A stretch of DNA of 64,000 nt from Ilyonectria destructans (taxonomy: Eukaryota > Ascomycota > Sordariomycetes > Hypocreales > Nectriaceae): assembly GCA_020740775.1 (NCBI GenBank), contig JAHEWK010000037.1:124001-188000 (forward strand), in the 5' to 3' direction. The notes below the pieces were generated by a model. The model was not told the DNA's origin and made no database searches. It was given only the letters and a program-made list of their open reading frames with translations. Made by a program: the position numbers and the translations under genes. Shown here one piece after another: positions 1 to 10,752 of the stretch (positions within the stretch are counted from its first letter, which is position 1; the number at the start of each line of letters is the position of its first letter).

Positions 1-722
1 AGTGTCAGAGTGATCAAAACCATCCGCGCGAATATAGTTCGACTGGATCTTCCTTAGGCCTTCCTGAGCTTGCTGGCGCTGGAGCTAGTGGAGCAGCAAA
101 GACTGGTTCTCTTGCATCATATTGGTGTTCAGGGCCAGGTTGACCGACATGTCTCGGAACATCTGGGAAAGCGCATCTACACTCGGGTTTGGCTTGGGAT
201 CTTGTAAGGACCTGGTGTTTCTAGCCTGATCAAAAGCCTCTCGAGGCATTGGGGCCATCCATTCGGGGGCTCGATTGAAGCATTCATGTGGGCGAGCTGG
301 GTCGTTCTCACTTCTCAGGGGTATAGACAGGAAAGGGGACGAATCTATTTGAGGCGTCGTTCCAGTTGGCCATCGGGATGCCCGTGGTCGGTATGCAAGC
401 GTGACGCGGGTCTCCAAGAAACTCTTGACTAGGTTGAACAGGACATGGTGTATTGATTCTGCGAGCTGCTCAGGGGTCATCTGGTGGCGGTCGCAAAGAG
501 GGGCGATGATCTCGTTTGGCATGACGTTGTAAGGGGCCCGCGATTGCAGGTATGATATTTGCTAGCCACTAGAGTCAACTGTTCTGCAAAGGAACAAATG
601 CTCGTTAAGCCAAGTGAGGATTGAGGTGTAGTCCTGGGTCTGGATTGACATCCCCAGTCGCGGCTGCAGCTTAATCGAGGGTGGAAGAGCACGTAACACA
701 TAGTATTCAACATTACATACCA
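1..722 (-). pseudogene. Broken fragment of an unrecognised accessory protein
   Basis: One minus-strand frame can be read from about 722 to the window edge. It starts near VLRALPPSIKLQPRLG, continues through SILTWLNEHLFLCRTV and PNEIIAPLCDRHQMTPEQLA, and ends in a Gln-rich, coiled-coil-like stretch. Two in-frame TAG codons interrupt it, at 562-564 and 85-87, and the frame stays sensible on both sides of each (after 85 it reads LQRQQAQEGLRKIQSNYI). The longest uninterrupted piece is 85-522, 145 residues. Both stops could come from CAG by a C-to-T change. I do not recognise the family. The gene continues beyond position 1, so its C-terminus is not visible. It faces away from everything else here and has no partner gene in the window. 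Confidence 0.55.
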
Positions 723-776
723 ACCACTGCACCCTCTATTTTCCATGAATTGTCTATCAACATGAGGGTTTAAACT

Positions 777-2279
777 TTAAAAGTTTGCTGTCAGTTTCCA
801 ACTAACACTCACCCCTTTGGCAATTACAAAACCAACCAAGCTTAAGGCGTATATCGCGCCAGTGAAGACAATCAACCCCCTATAGCTACCTCCGTCCGCG
901 CTGATTATACTTCCACCGATCGGAATACCTATCAAGCATGCTACACTGACAACGGTGAAGCATGTAGCATAATACCGTCCATAGTTTTCGATAGGGCATA
1001 GCCTTCCAATGCAAACAGGCGTGATGCTGATGTTATTTCCACTTGCAAAGCCAATAAGAATGGCAAAAGTGATGATGCCAGGCTTGGTATGACCAAAGGG
1101 TAGCCAGACCGCGAAACAGGCGAAGATGGACAAGAGCACAGATGCCATATTGGAGTTGAATGGACCGACGCGGTCCGCCCACCAACCTGGCAATAGACGA
1201 CCAAAAAAGGATCCCGCATTCATTATTGTCAAAATTTGGAAGCTGAACTTGTCGCTGAAGCCTTGAGCAGCTGCATACGAGCTGATGTAGGTCAGGGGAA
1301 TAAAGAGGGCGAATTCCATCAAGAAAACGGCAATAGTGGTGAACAAGAAAGGTTTCTCCTTGAAAATGCGAATATCCGGATGAATGCTGGCGTTTTTTGA
1401 GGGTGGTAATCGCGAGCGCACGAAGCAGTTGGCCACAGCCAAGAGGCCGATGCAAAGGAAACCGAGGATGCGCACCCCCCAGCCCCAGCCAAGAGACGGT
1501 TCCGCAAAGAGCCTTTGTAGCATGAGCGGGAAGATGACGCCACCTAGCGAGCCACCAGCACTAGCGATGCCAGTAGCAAGGCCTCGACGCGCGCGGAAGG
1601 AGTGGCCCACGGCTGCAATGCATGGCGTGAAGAGGAGCGAGCAGCCGATGCCGTTGCATATTCCAAAGACAATGAGGAAGTGCCAGTATTCTAAGAAGGC
1701 AAGGAACTTGTTAGCGGGGAGTCAAATGACGAAGACTAGTAGGTGTTTGTTGCATGGGCGAGTATACCTTTGCAGACACTCAATAGCATTAGACTGCCTC
1801 CGATACAGACACTTCCGGCCAGAACCAACCATCTAGGCCCGAATTTATCAAACACGGGGCCAATATACACCCCACAGAAGAAGGCTAAGAAGGTGTAGAG
1901 GGAAAATATCCACCCAATGCTGCCTTCACTGTACTGAGAAAGTTGATGTGTGGAAACGTAAAGTTGAAATACTGCTATCGTGTTGGTGATGCCCAGTGCA
2001 GCAAGTCTAATGAGTCTGAATCAATAAAAAGCCAGGTTAGGTCTCAATGTGGCACACTTACGATCCCATCGATGCACCGAATACCACTAGCCATGCGTCT
2101 AGTCCGCCTTCTGGGAACGAGTCTTTTTCTAGTTGAAGATTCGGAGATTCTGGCTCAGCTGATGTCGATACATCACCGGTGGGTAATGCAGCGTTGTTGG
2201 TCATTCCTTGATCGTGCATCGTGGAGTGTTGTAATGCTGACTGCCTCCGTGTCTCAAGATCTTGTTTCTCCCCAATCAT
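777..2279 (-). CDS. MFS transporter, monocarboxylate (MCT/MCH)-like, three exons
   Basis: Predicted plasma-membrane symporter of the major facilitator superfamily, MCT-like branch, moving small carboxylates or related solutes; the substrate is not predictable. Exons are 2279-2062, 2015-1768 and 1690-777. Both introns begin GTAAGT or GTATAC and end CAG or TAG, and they join in phase to give about 459 residues, the usual family length. Residues 1-65 are a hydrophilic cytoplasmic tail, followed by about 12 hydrophobic segments. Visible family signatures include [20 protein letters not shown] followed by a D-K-F-G-P-R motif at the TM2-3 loop, and [13 protein letters not shown] in the second half. 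It is divergent from the acetyltransferase gene, sharing a 558-bp upstream region. The start at 2279 is the first ATG of the frame. I see no defects. Confidence 0.85.
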
Positions 2280-2837
2280 GTTGCGTGAGGTGGTGAGGAT
2301 GTCGATGAGAACAACCGAAGTAATTTCTAGATGCTACGCAGATATAGTCAGTTACGCGTCGCCGCCCAAATCCACAACCCCGTAATAACTACACCAAAGG
2401 CTTTCGGGCCCAAATGCCCTCATCGGAGCTTGGGGGTCCCCAGACGACGCCCTTACGCTACGAGCTGTCACATCGGCCGGTGAGCGCTTTGTGGAAGGCA
2501 AGTATGTGCGAGGTTCTTCAAGCTACGCCTAGTTTCGGTTAGATTCGGTCTAGCCGTGCGTGACGTATTCCCATTAGCGTTAGCCTCCAGAGCATCACCG
2601 TGATCCGCCCCTGTTTTGCTGGCCTGTGCTGATCGGTCGGAGATGCCGTAGATGTAGGGATACCCGTCCGCCGGATAGGATCAGAAGAACGCAGAATCTT
2701 CTCGCAGACCGAGCTTTATATCAAGGTGATTGGCCGTACCATGGAGTCTAAGTACCACCTCAACTTGGATCTCATTTTTTTCCCCATCGACCTGCTGCAT
2801 TCGGAGCAAACCATCATTTTCACTACATCCAACAATC
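2280..2837. promoter_or_regulatory. Shared upstream region of the MFS and acetyltransferase genes
   Basis: This 558-bp gap separates the divergent MFS (minus) and GNAT (plus) starts, so it must hold both promoters. It contains CGG/CCG-rich spots such as TCGGCCGG near 2473, the kind of half-sites Zn2Cys6 regulators bind, but I cannot assign a specific site. No coding potential is evident. The plus-strand frame upstream of 2838 is open but low-complexity and lacks family similarity. Confidence 0.4.
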
Positions 2838-3398
2838 ATGACGGCATCTTCCCACACGACGAATCGGAAAACAACTGGGGCAGCTAGCATTCGCAATGCT
2901 TGCGCTGCAGATGCTCCCGCGATTGCTGAACTTGGAGGCGATGTCTTCACCGCCACTTTCGCCCACTCTGTACAACCGCATGAACTACAGCAGTTTCTTG
3001 AGGAATCATACACGACTGCTGCAGTTACCAAGGATATGCAAGATCCCACAAGAGACATCATTGTCGCAACGAATCCAGATGATGAGATTGTCGGTTTCGC
3101 CTATCTCACTCGTGGCAGCAGCGAGCCATGCATAGCTGACATCAAAAACACTGTGGAGCTACAAAGAATCTATGTACGCCCCTCCGCTCATGGCCAAGGA
3201 ATCGGGGGTTTATTGGCACGCAGGATAGAAAGTATGGCGCGTGAGCAGGGATTCGAGAAAATATGGCTAGGTGTATGGGAGGAAAACCACAATGCAATCG
3301 GGGCTTACCAGAAATGGGGATATAAGCAGGTTGGAGAACATGACTTTGTGATTGGGCCTGTTGTACAGACAGATTACATCATGTTAAAAGATCTGTAG
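2838..3398 (+). CDS. GNAT-family N-acetyltransferase
   Basis: Predicted cytoplasmic acetyl-CoA-dependent N-acetyltransferase, substrate unknown. The 186-residue product has the GNAT fold: an N-terminal IRNACAADAPAIAELG strand-helix, a central acceptor region, and motif A with LQRIYVRPSAHGQGIGG (the Q-x-x-G-x-G acetyl-CoA loop is HGQGIG). This is followed by a C-terminal motif B, NAIGAYQKWGYKQVGEHDF, typical of the Tyr/Gly-rich end of the fold. The ATG at 2838 is preferred to the in-frame ATG at 2730 because the first 36 residues of the longer frame are hydrophobic, Ser/Cys-rich and outside the fold. Single exon, complete. The neighbour is a divergently transcribed transporter, which would fit a resistance or modification role, but that is only inference. 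Confidence 0.85.
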   Translation: MTASSHTTNRKTTGAASIRNACAADAPAIAELGGDVFTATFAHSVQPHELQQFLEESYTTAAVTKDMQDPTRDIIVATNPDDEIVGFAYLTRGSSEPCIADIKNTVELQRIYVRPSAHGQGIGGLLARRIESMAREQGFEKIWLGVWEENHNAIGAYQKWGYKQVGEHDFVIGPVVQTDYIMLKDL

Positions 3399-3685
3399 GA
3401 TGCGTCATTGAGTTGCAAGTGGGGTCACCTGGGACTAGCCTCGCTTCTACTTGCCGTCGGCCACTCAATCCCTCATGCCGAGGATAAATCAAACTCTTTG
3501 CACATGATGGTGATCATTGTAGCCCAAGCCACAAGGCTTTACCACATTTGAGAGTAGTGGTGGGCTAGCCCGCTTGGCCGTATTTTGAAAACCTCGATAC
3601 ATGAGCTTAAAAGACTGATGTCCCGCCTGGATAGCATTTGATTGTTAAGTCGATCAATCCCTTGCGCACTCCTACCCCACCAAAC

Positions 3686-4459
3686 ATGTACATCCGTGCA
3701 GCTCACGCAGAAGCGGATCTCCGCGCCCTCCGTAGTCTTGTGCGCGACAACCCGCTTGGACTCTTTACGACGGCAATTTCGTCTCCTTCGTTCCCATTTC
3801 TCCAATCTAGCCATATTCCTTTCGTCCTCGATGTGGAAGATGAAGGAAGCGAGACTGAGCTCGGACGGCTAAGGGGCCACCTAGCCCGACAGAACCCCCA
3901 GAGCAAGGCTATTATTGAGGAAATCAACTCGCCGAAATCCGTCAGTTCCTCCACCAACGTGCTGGAGCATGACGTTTTGATCATATTCACCTCTCCTGCA
4001 CACCACTACGTTACCCCCAAGTTCTACACAGAGACGAAGCCGGCAACTGGAAAGGTGGTACCGACTTGGAACTACGCCGCCGTCCAGGTTTATGGCCGCG
4101 CGAAGGTCTTTATAGACCCGAAGTCGGCCGAAACATCAAATTTCCTCAAGCAACAAATCAGCGAACTCACTCATCGCAGCGAGACGACAATAATGGGGTA
4201 TAACTGTCAGGATGACAAGCCACAGCCGTGGAAGGTGACTGATGCACCTGAGAATTTTGTCGAATTGTTGAAGAAGGCAATTATTGGGGTTGAGATAGAT
4301 GTCCAGAAAATGGAGGGGAAATTTAAGATGAGTCAAGAGATGGGTGATGGGGATACTGATGGCGTCATCCAAGGGTTTCGGAACCTGGGGACTGATACAG
4401 GGAGGCAGATTGCAGATACAGTGCTGCAGCGGAGAGAAATTAAGGCTCGTAGCAAATGA
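3686..4459 (+). CDS. PAI2-like FMN-binding split-barrel protein
   Basis: About 257 residues related to the Bacillus PAI2 'transcriptional regulator' family, which has a pyridoxamine-5'-phosphate-oxidase-like FMN-binding split barrel. In fungi these are probably flavin-dependent reductases or oxidases rather than DNA-binding regulators. Visible features are the conserved opening MYIRAAHAEADLRALRSLVR, the LGLFTTAISSPSFPFLQSSH strand pair, the LRGHLARQNPQSKAI barrel segment, and the VPTWNYAAVQVYGRAKV segment (the V-P-T-W-N-Y motif is highly characteristic). The C-terminal third is helical and charged. The start at 3686 is chosen because family similarity begins there; an in-frame ATG 48 bp upstream adds nothing. 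Single exon, no disruption. Confidence 0.85.
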   Translation: MYIRAAHAEADLRALRSLVRDNPLGLFTTAISSPSFPFLQSSHIPFVLDVEDEGSETELGRLRGHLARQNPQSKAIIEEINSPKSVSSSTNVLEHDVLIIFTSPAHHYVTPKFYTETKPATGKVVPTWNYAAVQVYGRAKVFIDPKSAETSNFLKQQISELTHRSETTIMGYNCQDDKPQPWKVTDAPENFVELLKKAIIGVEIDVQKMEGKFKMSQEMGDGDTDGVIQGFRNLGTDTGRQIADTVLQRREIKARSK

Positions 4460-5250
4460 ATGGAACTTCAATTCAAGCTCCCTGCCAGGTCCCATCAGGT
4501 GATGATTTCTTCATGTGGAGGGCTGTGAAGCATAACTGTCCTTGGTTAAATGGGAAGTGCAATGCAAGGCGCGCGCATTCTTCTGTTGCAGAGACGCAAG
4601 GTATCAGATGATCGTCAAGAGTATTGTAAGCGCCCCTGTCTCCACCGGATAAGGGGACAATGCAGTAGGTTGCGGGATGCTCCGAGCATGCAAAGCGAAG
4701 AGGAAAGTCAGGGATGATGATGTTTGTTGAGTGAGCCGATTAGTAAACCCCGTGTTTTCTCCCAAGACCATCTGCCAGTCTCGTCCCGTCTCCCACTGGC
4801 CTCAACGAAACTTCCTGTTGCCGATGCATGTCTTAGTCTCTCGGGTTTGATTGCTAGTGACACCCACAGGCTTTTGGTGGAAACCTGCGATGCACTAACC
4901 TTGTGTAGCTGAAGACGGCAGGCAAGTCCGAGAAGGTCCACTTCTGGTAACCGAACGCCTCTTTCGGTTGCGAGTGGATCCCGGCAGGATGATTTTGCCG
5001 TCTTTAATTGGCTAACATAATCAGTCCTCTAAACTGATTCTATACATCAGAGTCACGTATACCAACTGGTTCGCTAGGTAGGCATTAGTTAAATATTTCA
5101 CACGTTACTTGATTTCTTGCTTCTGATATGCTGGAACCACTTTGCCAGTATAACCTGACGCCGGCTGGGAACCAAAGTGGCCTCAGTGCCAGATGAGACG
5201 CAAGCCTTTCTCTTGACTACAACGACATACATCCTTAAGCAGCCACTGAC
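4460..5250. other. Gene-free interval
   Basis: About 790 bp between the PAI2-like gene and the homeobox gene. Only short frames without codon bias or family similarity are present. It should contain the terminator of the former and the promoter of the latter; I see no repeat or RNA gene in it. Confidence 0.5.
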
Positions 5251-7773
5251 ATGACCACCATTGACGAGATAGACGAGTTCGCCAACTGGGACAAGACAGG
5301 TGACGCTGTCGGCAACGCCTTACGCCAGGACAACACCTGGGCTGGCTTGGCAACTGGCCCTAACCACGACAACATTGACCTTGTCTTGGAGGATGTCAGC
5401 GAGGACAACTCCAGCTTCTATGCTTTGCAGCATTCCCCCGAGGACAAATTTCCTCTGGGTGACATCCCCGCGCCCATGGATACGGAAATGGAAACTACGA
5501 TCGACTTCCATTGGGAAACGCCAGATTCCCCTTGTGCCAACAGCGCCCTTGGCGGGTTTTCGTGCACAAGAATCTGTGAGGGCAAATATGAGGGCTACTG
5601 CCCGAGCTGCGCTTCTTTCAGAGTTGAATGCTGTTCTGGTACTGTCGTTCCTGAGAGCTTCAATCCTAAGACCACGAATTTCCCCGCCAACCGCTGGCCA
5701 GCAACTGGCCCCCGTCCCAAGACCACTGTCCTCGAAGACGTTCGGGATGAGCCTCTACACCTACTCCGCAGTACTTCGGGCATAGATTTGGCCGGCCTCA
5801 CCACCCAATCGATTGATGATGCGTTTCCGAAGCCGGGATCGCCTCCCAAGATCGGTGCTCGATTCTCAGGAGAACCTGTTCGCATCCTGAAGAACTGGCT
5901 CTCAACACACCACCGGCACCCTTATCCCAGTGAAGAGGAAAAGGAGATGCTCCGACGCCAGACTGGCCTGAATAAAGCCCAAATCACCAATTGGCTCGCT
6001 AACGCTCGGCGTCGCGGCAAAGTTCAGGCTCCTCGCTCAACTTCACCTCACCTCAGCACCTGGTCAGGTCCTATTGACATTCCCCAGAGGAGAGGAACCC
6101 CGGCCGTTAAGGCTATGAATCCCCTACAGAGGTGGGAGCATTCGCCGCTGGAACACGAACTGGCCTCTGCTACTGCTATTGCTAGAGCAGTCACTGCCTC
6201 CTCGTCGGGCAGGTCATCAGGACTCAACAGTCCTCACAGCTTTAACTACACCGACGACGGCTCTGGCAAATCGCTCAATGATCAGTCATCAGCTAGCAGT
6301 TTAGGCACCTCCCACTCCAGCGGTGCATCGCTCAACTCAGCCTACTCGTATAGGTCGGCCCCATTCAACAACAGAGTGTATCGCCGTCGCCGGAGAAGAA
6401 CTGGTGCAAAGCCTAGTGACGATGGTAACACGAACCTGTCGGCTCCCCTCAAGATCTTTCAGTGTACATTCTGTGTTGAGACCTTCAGAACAAAACACGA
6501 CTGGCAGCGTCACGAAAAATCGCTGCATCTTTCTCTTGAGAGATGGGTCTGCTCCCCTCACGGGCCGCGAGTTATTAACCCAGAAAATGGGCAGCTCTCC
6601 TGTGTCTTCTGTGGCTTAGCCAATCCACATGACGCTCACATCGAGTGCCATAACTACTCAGCATGTCGAGATCGAGCGCCGGTCAAGAGAACGTTTTATC
6701 GAAAAGACCACCTTAATCAACATCTACGCCTAGTCCATAATATCAAGTTTATGGATAGGTTCATGAAATCTTGGAAGACCGCAAGTCCTAAGATCCAGTC
6801 TCGGTGTGGTTTCTGTGGTATCATGATGGGCACTTGGACTATCCGAGTCGATCATCTAGCAGAGCATTTTAAGACTGGTTATTCTATGACCAACTGGAAG
6901 GGAGACTGGGGGTTTAAAGCCTCTGTGCTTAAAATGATTCAAAATTCTATCCCTCCATGTATGAGACCCCTAGAGATTCCTATAGATCAGCTTAAAGCAC
7001 CTAACTTTTTTGAAATAGATCTCATCCATCATGAACAAACATCTCCTATACCATACATAGTAAGCCTATATCCGCCTGAAACCCCTCGAAACGCTTTCAA
7101 GAAGGAACCTCCCTTCGCGGAAGTAATCTCGACGTCCGAAAATTCACCGGCCTTTTTCTTCCAGCGAAGCAACCAATCTACGGGATCGGGGCCCTTCACC
7201 AAATCGACAACCAAGTCACTAAACTGCCCTGTCAATCAAGATTGTACCAGTCCCCCAGCTTCTTGCCAAAATAATGCTATACTGGGCCCTCTCTACCTCA
7301 ATAACTCCAACTGCTATGGGCGTTTGGCAGGGCGTTTGGCAAAAGAACTAGGTAGGTATGTAGCATTGACGACATCACCAAACAATCCAAATCAGCATGT
7401 ACCATCCGACGTCGAATTACAACACCAAGCTCGTTGGATCCTTTATGATGAGTGAGTTGGTCTAATTACTGTTGGTGCGATTATGAGTTAACCAAGTTGT
7501 AGCGACGGTCCGTGGAATCAGACTGCAGCAGACAACGCTGAGTGGCTTCAGAGATTCAAATGCGATGTCGGGATCTTGAAGGTGGACAGGTGTGGCCTCC
7601 CTGAAGAACTGGGAGAAGGGTTGTCAGTCCTACCGAGTAGCATAGACTTGAACATCTCGGATGAAGAACTCAACAACATTCTGCATTACACGAACTTTGA
7701 ATTTGATAACCAGACTTTGGAGGGGCACAAACAGAGCAGATGGAAGATGCGGGTGGAGCCAGCCTCAATATGA
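5251..7773 (+). CDS. Homeobox (TALE/KN) and C2H2 zinc-finger transcription factor
   Basis: Predicted nuclear regulator of 823 residues from two exons, 5251-7451 and 7503-7773. The 51-bp intron starts GTGAGT and ends TGTAG and joins in phase. An acidic N-terminal part precedes a Cys-rich stretch around residues 105-130. A TALE/KN homeodomain lies at about 200-258 and ends QITNWLANARRR, with the W-x-N-x-R recognition helix. A Ser-rich linker follows, then a basic patch YRRRRRRTG. C2H2-type fingers come next: FQCTFCVETFRTKHDWQRH at about 403-428, a second His-rich unit near 481-496 (FYRKDHLNQHLRLVH), and CGFCGIMMGTW...HLAEHF near 518-540. The C-terminal region, including exon 2, is unrecognised. 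This homeobox plus C2H2 combination is known in expanded families of Fusarium and related fungi. No defects seen. Target genes are unknown. Confidence 0.88.
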
Positions 7774-8268
7774 CGGGCTTCAAAGACTAGGGCGCCTTGT
7801 ATACAATTGAGGAGGTTCACTGATGGAAGCCAACAGCGTGGTAATAACAGGTTGTGATGGTGATTCTTCTGTACCGTGCATGCACTCAGTACACAGCAGC
7901 TATTCCCGATACCTCAACGTATCTACCAGATACCATAAAGGGCTTTGGGCGGCTGCAAATTTAGTACATGGGAAATCTCGACATATAATAGATGACGATA
8001 AATAAACATGATGGGGTCAATGGCTTACGTTTGAACGTGTGACGATTAACGGATGAGCTCAAGAAATTTGCCAAGACAGCGCACCAAGGAGTGGCTATGA
8101 TTTACTTTGGGAATGAAGTCAGATTGAGCCTGGTCATGAACTGGAAATAGAGATAACCCAATGCATCGTTGTTGCAGGAAAAGTTTGCGTCACAGCAGTC
8201 CAGCTGAGCTTGTTGTCTAAAGGCTGTCTGATCGGACGAAAGAAATGGCCGAGCCATCATGGCTGTAT
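7774..8268. other. Gene-free interval between convergent genes
   Basis: About 495 bp between the convergent ends of the homeobox gene and the Zn2Cys6 gene. It holds short frames only and should contain two polyadenylation regions. Nothing else is recognisable. Confidence 0.5.
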
Positions 8269-10752
8269 TTAAATCAATCCTTGAAACCTTTGAGATATAT
8301 CCTCTCCTTCTCCATTCATAATCGCAAGGTCCTGCGGGTTACTGAATTGACCATTCATTAATTCCCATATTTGTTGCCTTTGTCCAAACGCATCAAAGAG
8401 ACTCAGCAAGTCGTCTCTCATCTGAAACATATCCGGGACCGAGCTAATGAGATCCGCATCAGGGAGCATCATCTCACCTAAAGGAAAGGACCCGGCAGCG
8501 CGCCTGTTGCTGCTTGTACCGCTGGCGACGTGTGCGTGATGCACGTCAAGACTATCAATAGGCGCAGAGCTCTTGCTGTTCGGGGCCGTTCGACCGTCGA
8601 GCTGGTCTTGGTCTAGATGTAGCAGGCTCAGACTCCTCATCCGTGGTATGAGACCACGAATGCTCTTCCAGAGTCTTCGGCTGACTATGCTGTGACGGGA
8701 AAGCCCTCTCACCAGCTCCACTACGCCAAGGAAGGGTTTGCGGCATGGGACAGCGAACACAGCCGGAGCGTGGCAAACAGCAAGAAAAATGACAGCCATA
8801 GCACTAAGGAGGAAGTAGTTGAAAGGATTCTGCTGTCGCGAGTAAATATCCGACGTCGCGTGCAGGTGCATGAGGGCCTGTATAGTGTCCAAAGCAAATT
8901 GACTACGAGCCAGGCGCTGTTGGGGTTTGCGGAATGCTAGCTGCGCTCATTAGATTGTACCGATATATTAGAATCCGGGCATAGTTTCCCCGGAGATACA
9001 AGAGGGCACGTAACCGAAATAGGAGCCGCGGCTGAGAGCGCGGTGCCAGACCAAGCCGAGGATGGCGCAGTTGAAGATGAGACGGGATAGACTTTAGCCA
9101 TTCTTGCGTGCAGAGATCTAGAGCCGTTGCCGTATCGTTGGGGATAGTCTGGGACACTGATCCAAAGGGTGGAATGGCATTCCAGAGTTTCGAACACAGT
9201 CGACCGTATCCAACCATGCATTTGAGACACGAGAACTCAGCATCTTAGTTAGAGTCATTTGGTCAGTTAGAATCGCCCTGCCATCAAGCCTGCCTATGAT
9301 CAAACGAGATGAGAGTGACTTACAGGCTCAGGAAGCTCAGAATCAATATCATTATCCGTAAGGGCAAAGGAAAGACTAGTGCCAAAGCTCCAGCGGCGGT
9401 CGAGCACATAGACATACCAAAAGACACGAATGGCGAGACGGCGAGAGTCTGGATCCTTGAAGTTATCGAGAAGACTCTGATTTCGGTGGAGGCCCATCTC
9501 CAAAGCTTCTCGCGCAGCGATGCCAATCGCCCGCCACGCCAGCAGTTCCTCATCACAATGGAAGTAATAGATACTCTGTTCTAGTCAGCAGCCGCAACAA
9601 CGGCATCAACAAGTGCAATTTCTCTCTTACTAGCATGGTCAGAAGTTGAACTTCCTTGAGATCTACCTGAGGGTTCGAGATCCTTGCAACGTTCCTCTCA
9701 ACCGACTCAACGATGGCGCTACTAAAGTCATTCGTGCCATTAGTCTCAAGGACAATGCCGATGGCCGCGGCAACTTTGGCAATCTCGATGTCTTTACTGC
9801 TTAACGTTATTACCGAGGATGTATCAGACACATCGTCGTTGAGTGGGCTGCCATCCCGGACGGCGGCTAGGATCTCTTGCGACCGTAGAGCATACTCGCC
9901 GATATCGATGAAAGGGTAGACGGACTCAACCTCTTCCTGGAAGACAACCAAGAACTTGGTAATATCGCTTGCAGTATAATGATCCCAATAGCCAATATCT
10001 GTGGCCAACGGGGAACGTGATAAGGTCGGAGACTGAGCACCGCTTGGGGGCAAGGACTCGAATGGAGGAATGCACATGCGGTTCAGAGACCGCTCTCCAA
10101 TCATGATACTAAAGGCGGACCGCGTGGGCCCAACAAACTGGGGCTGCTTAGGGACATCTTCTCGAGGAATGCTAGCAGGCGACTCGATGGTTATGATCTC
10201 TCGGGGATGAGATGAGTCGGATCGAATTTCCTGTGGCTGCTCCTTGAGATCCCTCACAACGCCGACCAAATCTTGAACCTGCTGGCGGAGCTGGGACATC
10301 TCATCGCCGAGAGTCTGGAATTGTTGGCTGCTTCCAACGCCGAGGAAATGTTAGCCTAAGCACAGTTCCGAAGGTATCTGGCGGATTCAAGAGACAGGCG
10401 GGCTACACACTCTACGTACTTGTCCTTGACAGCCCTGGACGACCTCGACGTAAAGACACAGGTCAGGCCGGTAGAGATACACCGCTCGCATTTGGAGTCC
10501 CCAGCTGCAATGCACTTGAGCTTCCGCTTCTTACACTCATCACTATGTCGACGGGTCTGTTAGCCATCTGGTTCACAATGAGATCATTCGCCCTCACCCC
10601 TGGTTAGCTTACCATGCAATAGACGTGTACTTGCCACGCTTTGGGGGCCGTGGAATCTCGCTGTTAGTGTCGGCGTCAGCCCCGGCAGTATTCCGCTTTC
10701 TCGCCTTGGGAGCGGGCTGTGGTGTGTCAAGAGGCTTGGTGTCGGAATCCAT
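8269..10752 (-). pseudogene. Zn2Cys6 transcription factor with fungal-specific TF domain, frameshifted
   Basis: Nuclear regulator gene with exons 10752-10613, 10542-10420, 10327-9631, 9575-9324 and then from about 9235, all phase-consistent. The Zn2Cys6 cluster spans the first intron: C-DE-C-KKRKLK-C-IAAGDSK-C-ER-C-ISTGLT-C. It is followed by a linker with QQFQTLGDEMSQLRQQVQDL (coiled coil). The fungal TF homology domain is clear: LLTML, then SIYYFHCDEELLAWRAIGIA, then DPDSRRLAIRVFWYVYVLDR. Near 8935-8948 the frame carrying YARILIYRYNLMSAAS runs into an early stop, while the expected continuation (LDTIQALMHLHATSDIYSRQ, to 8269) lies in another frame that is closed by TGA just upstream. One base appears gained or lost there. 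The last intron uses a GAG acceptor, so that junction is less certain. It may be a true pseudogene, or there may be a base-call error. Confidence 0.75.

Noticed and set aside
1384..1836. 150-codon plus-strand frame
   Set aside because: Antisense to the MFS transporter exons and introns; Lys/Arg/Pro-rich shadow with no family features.
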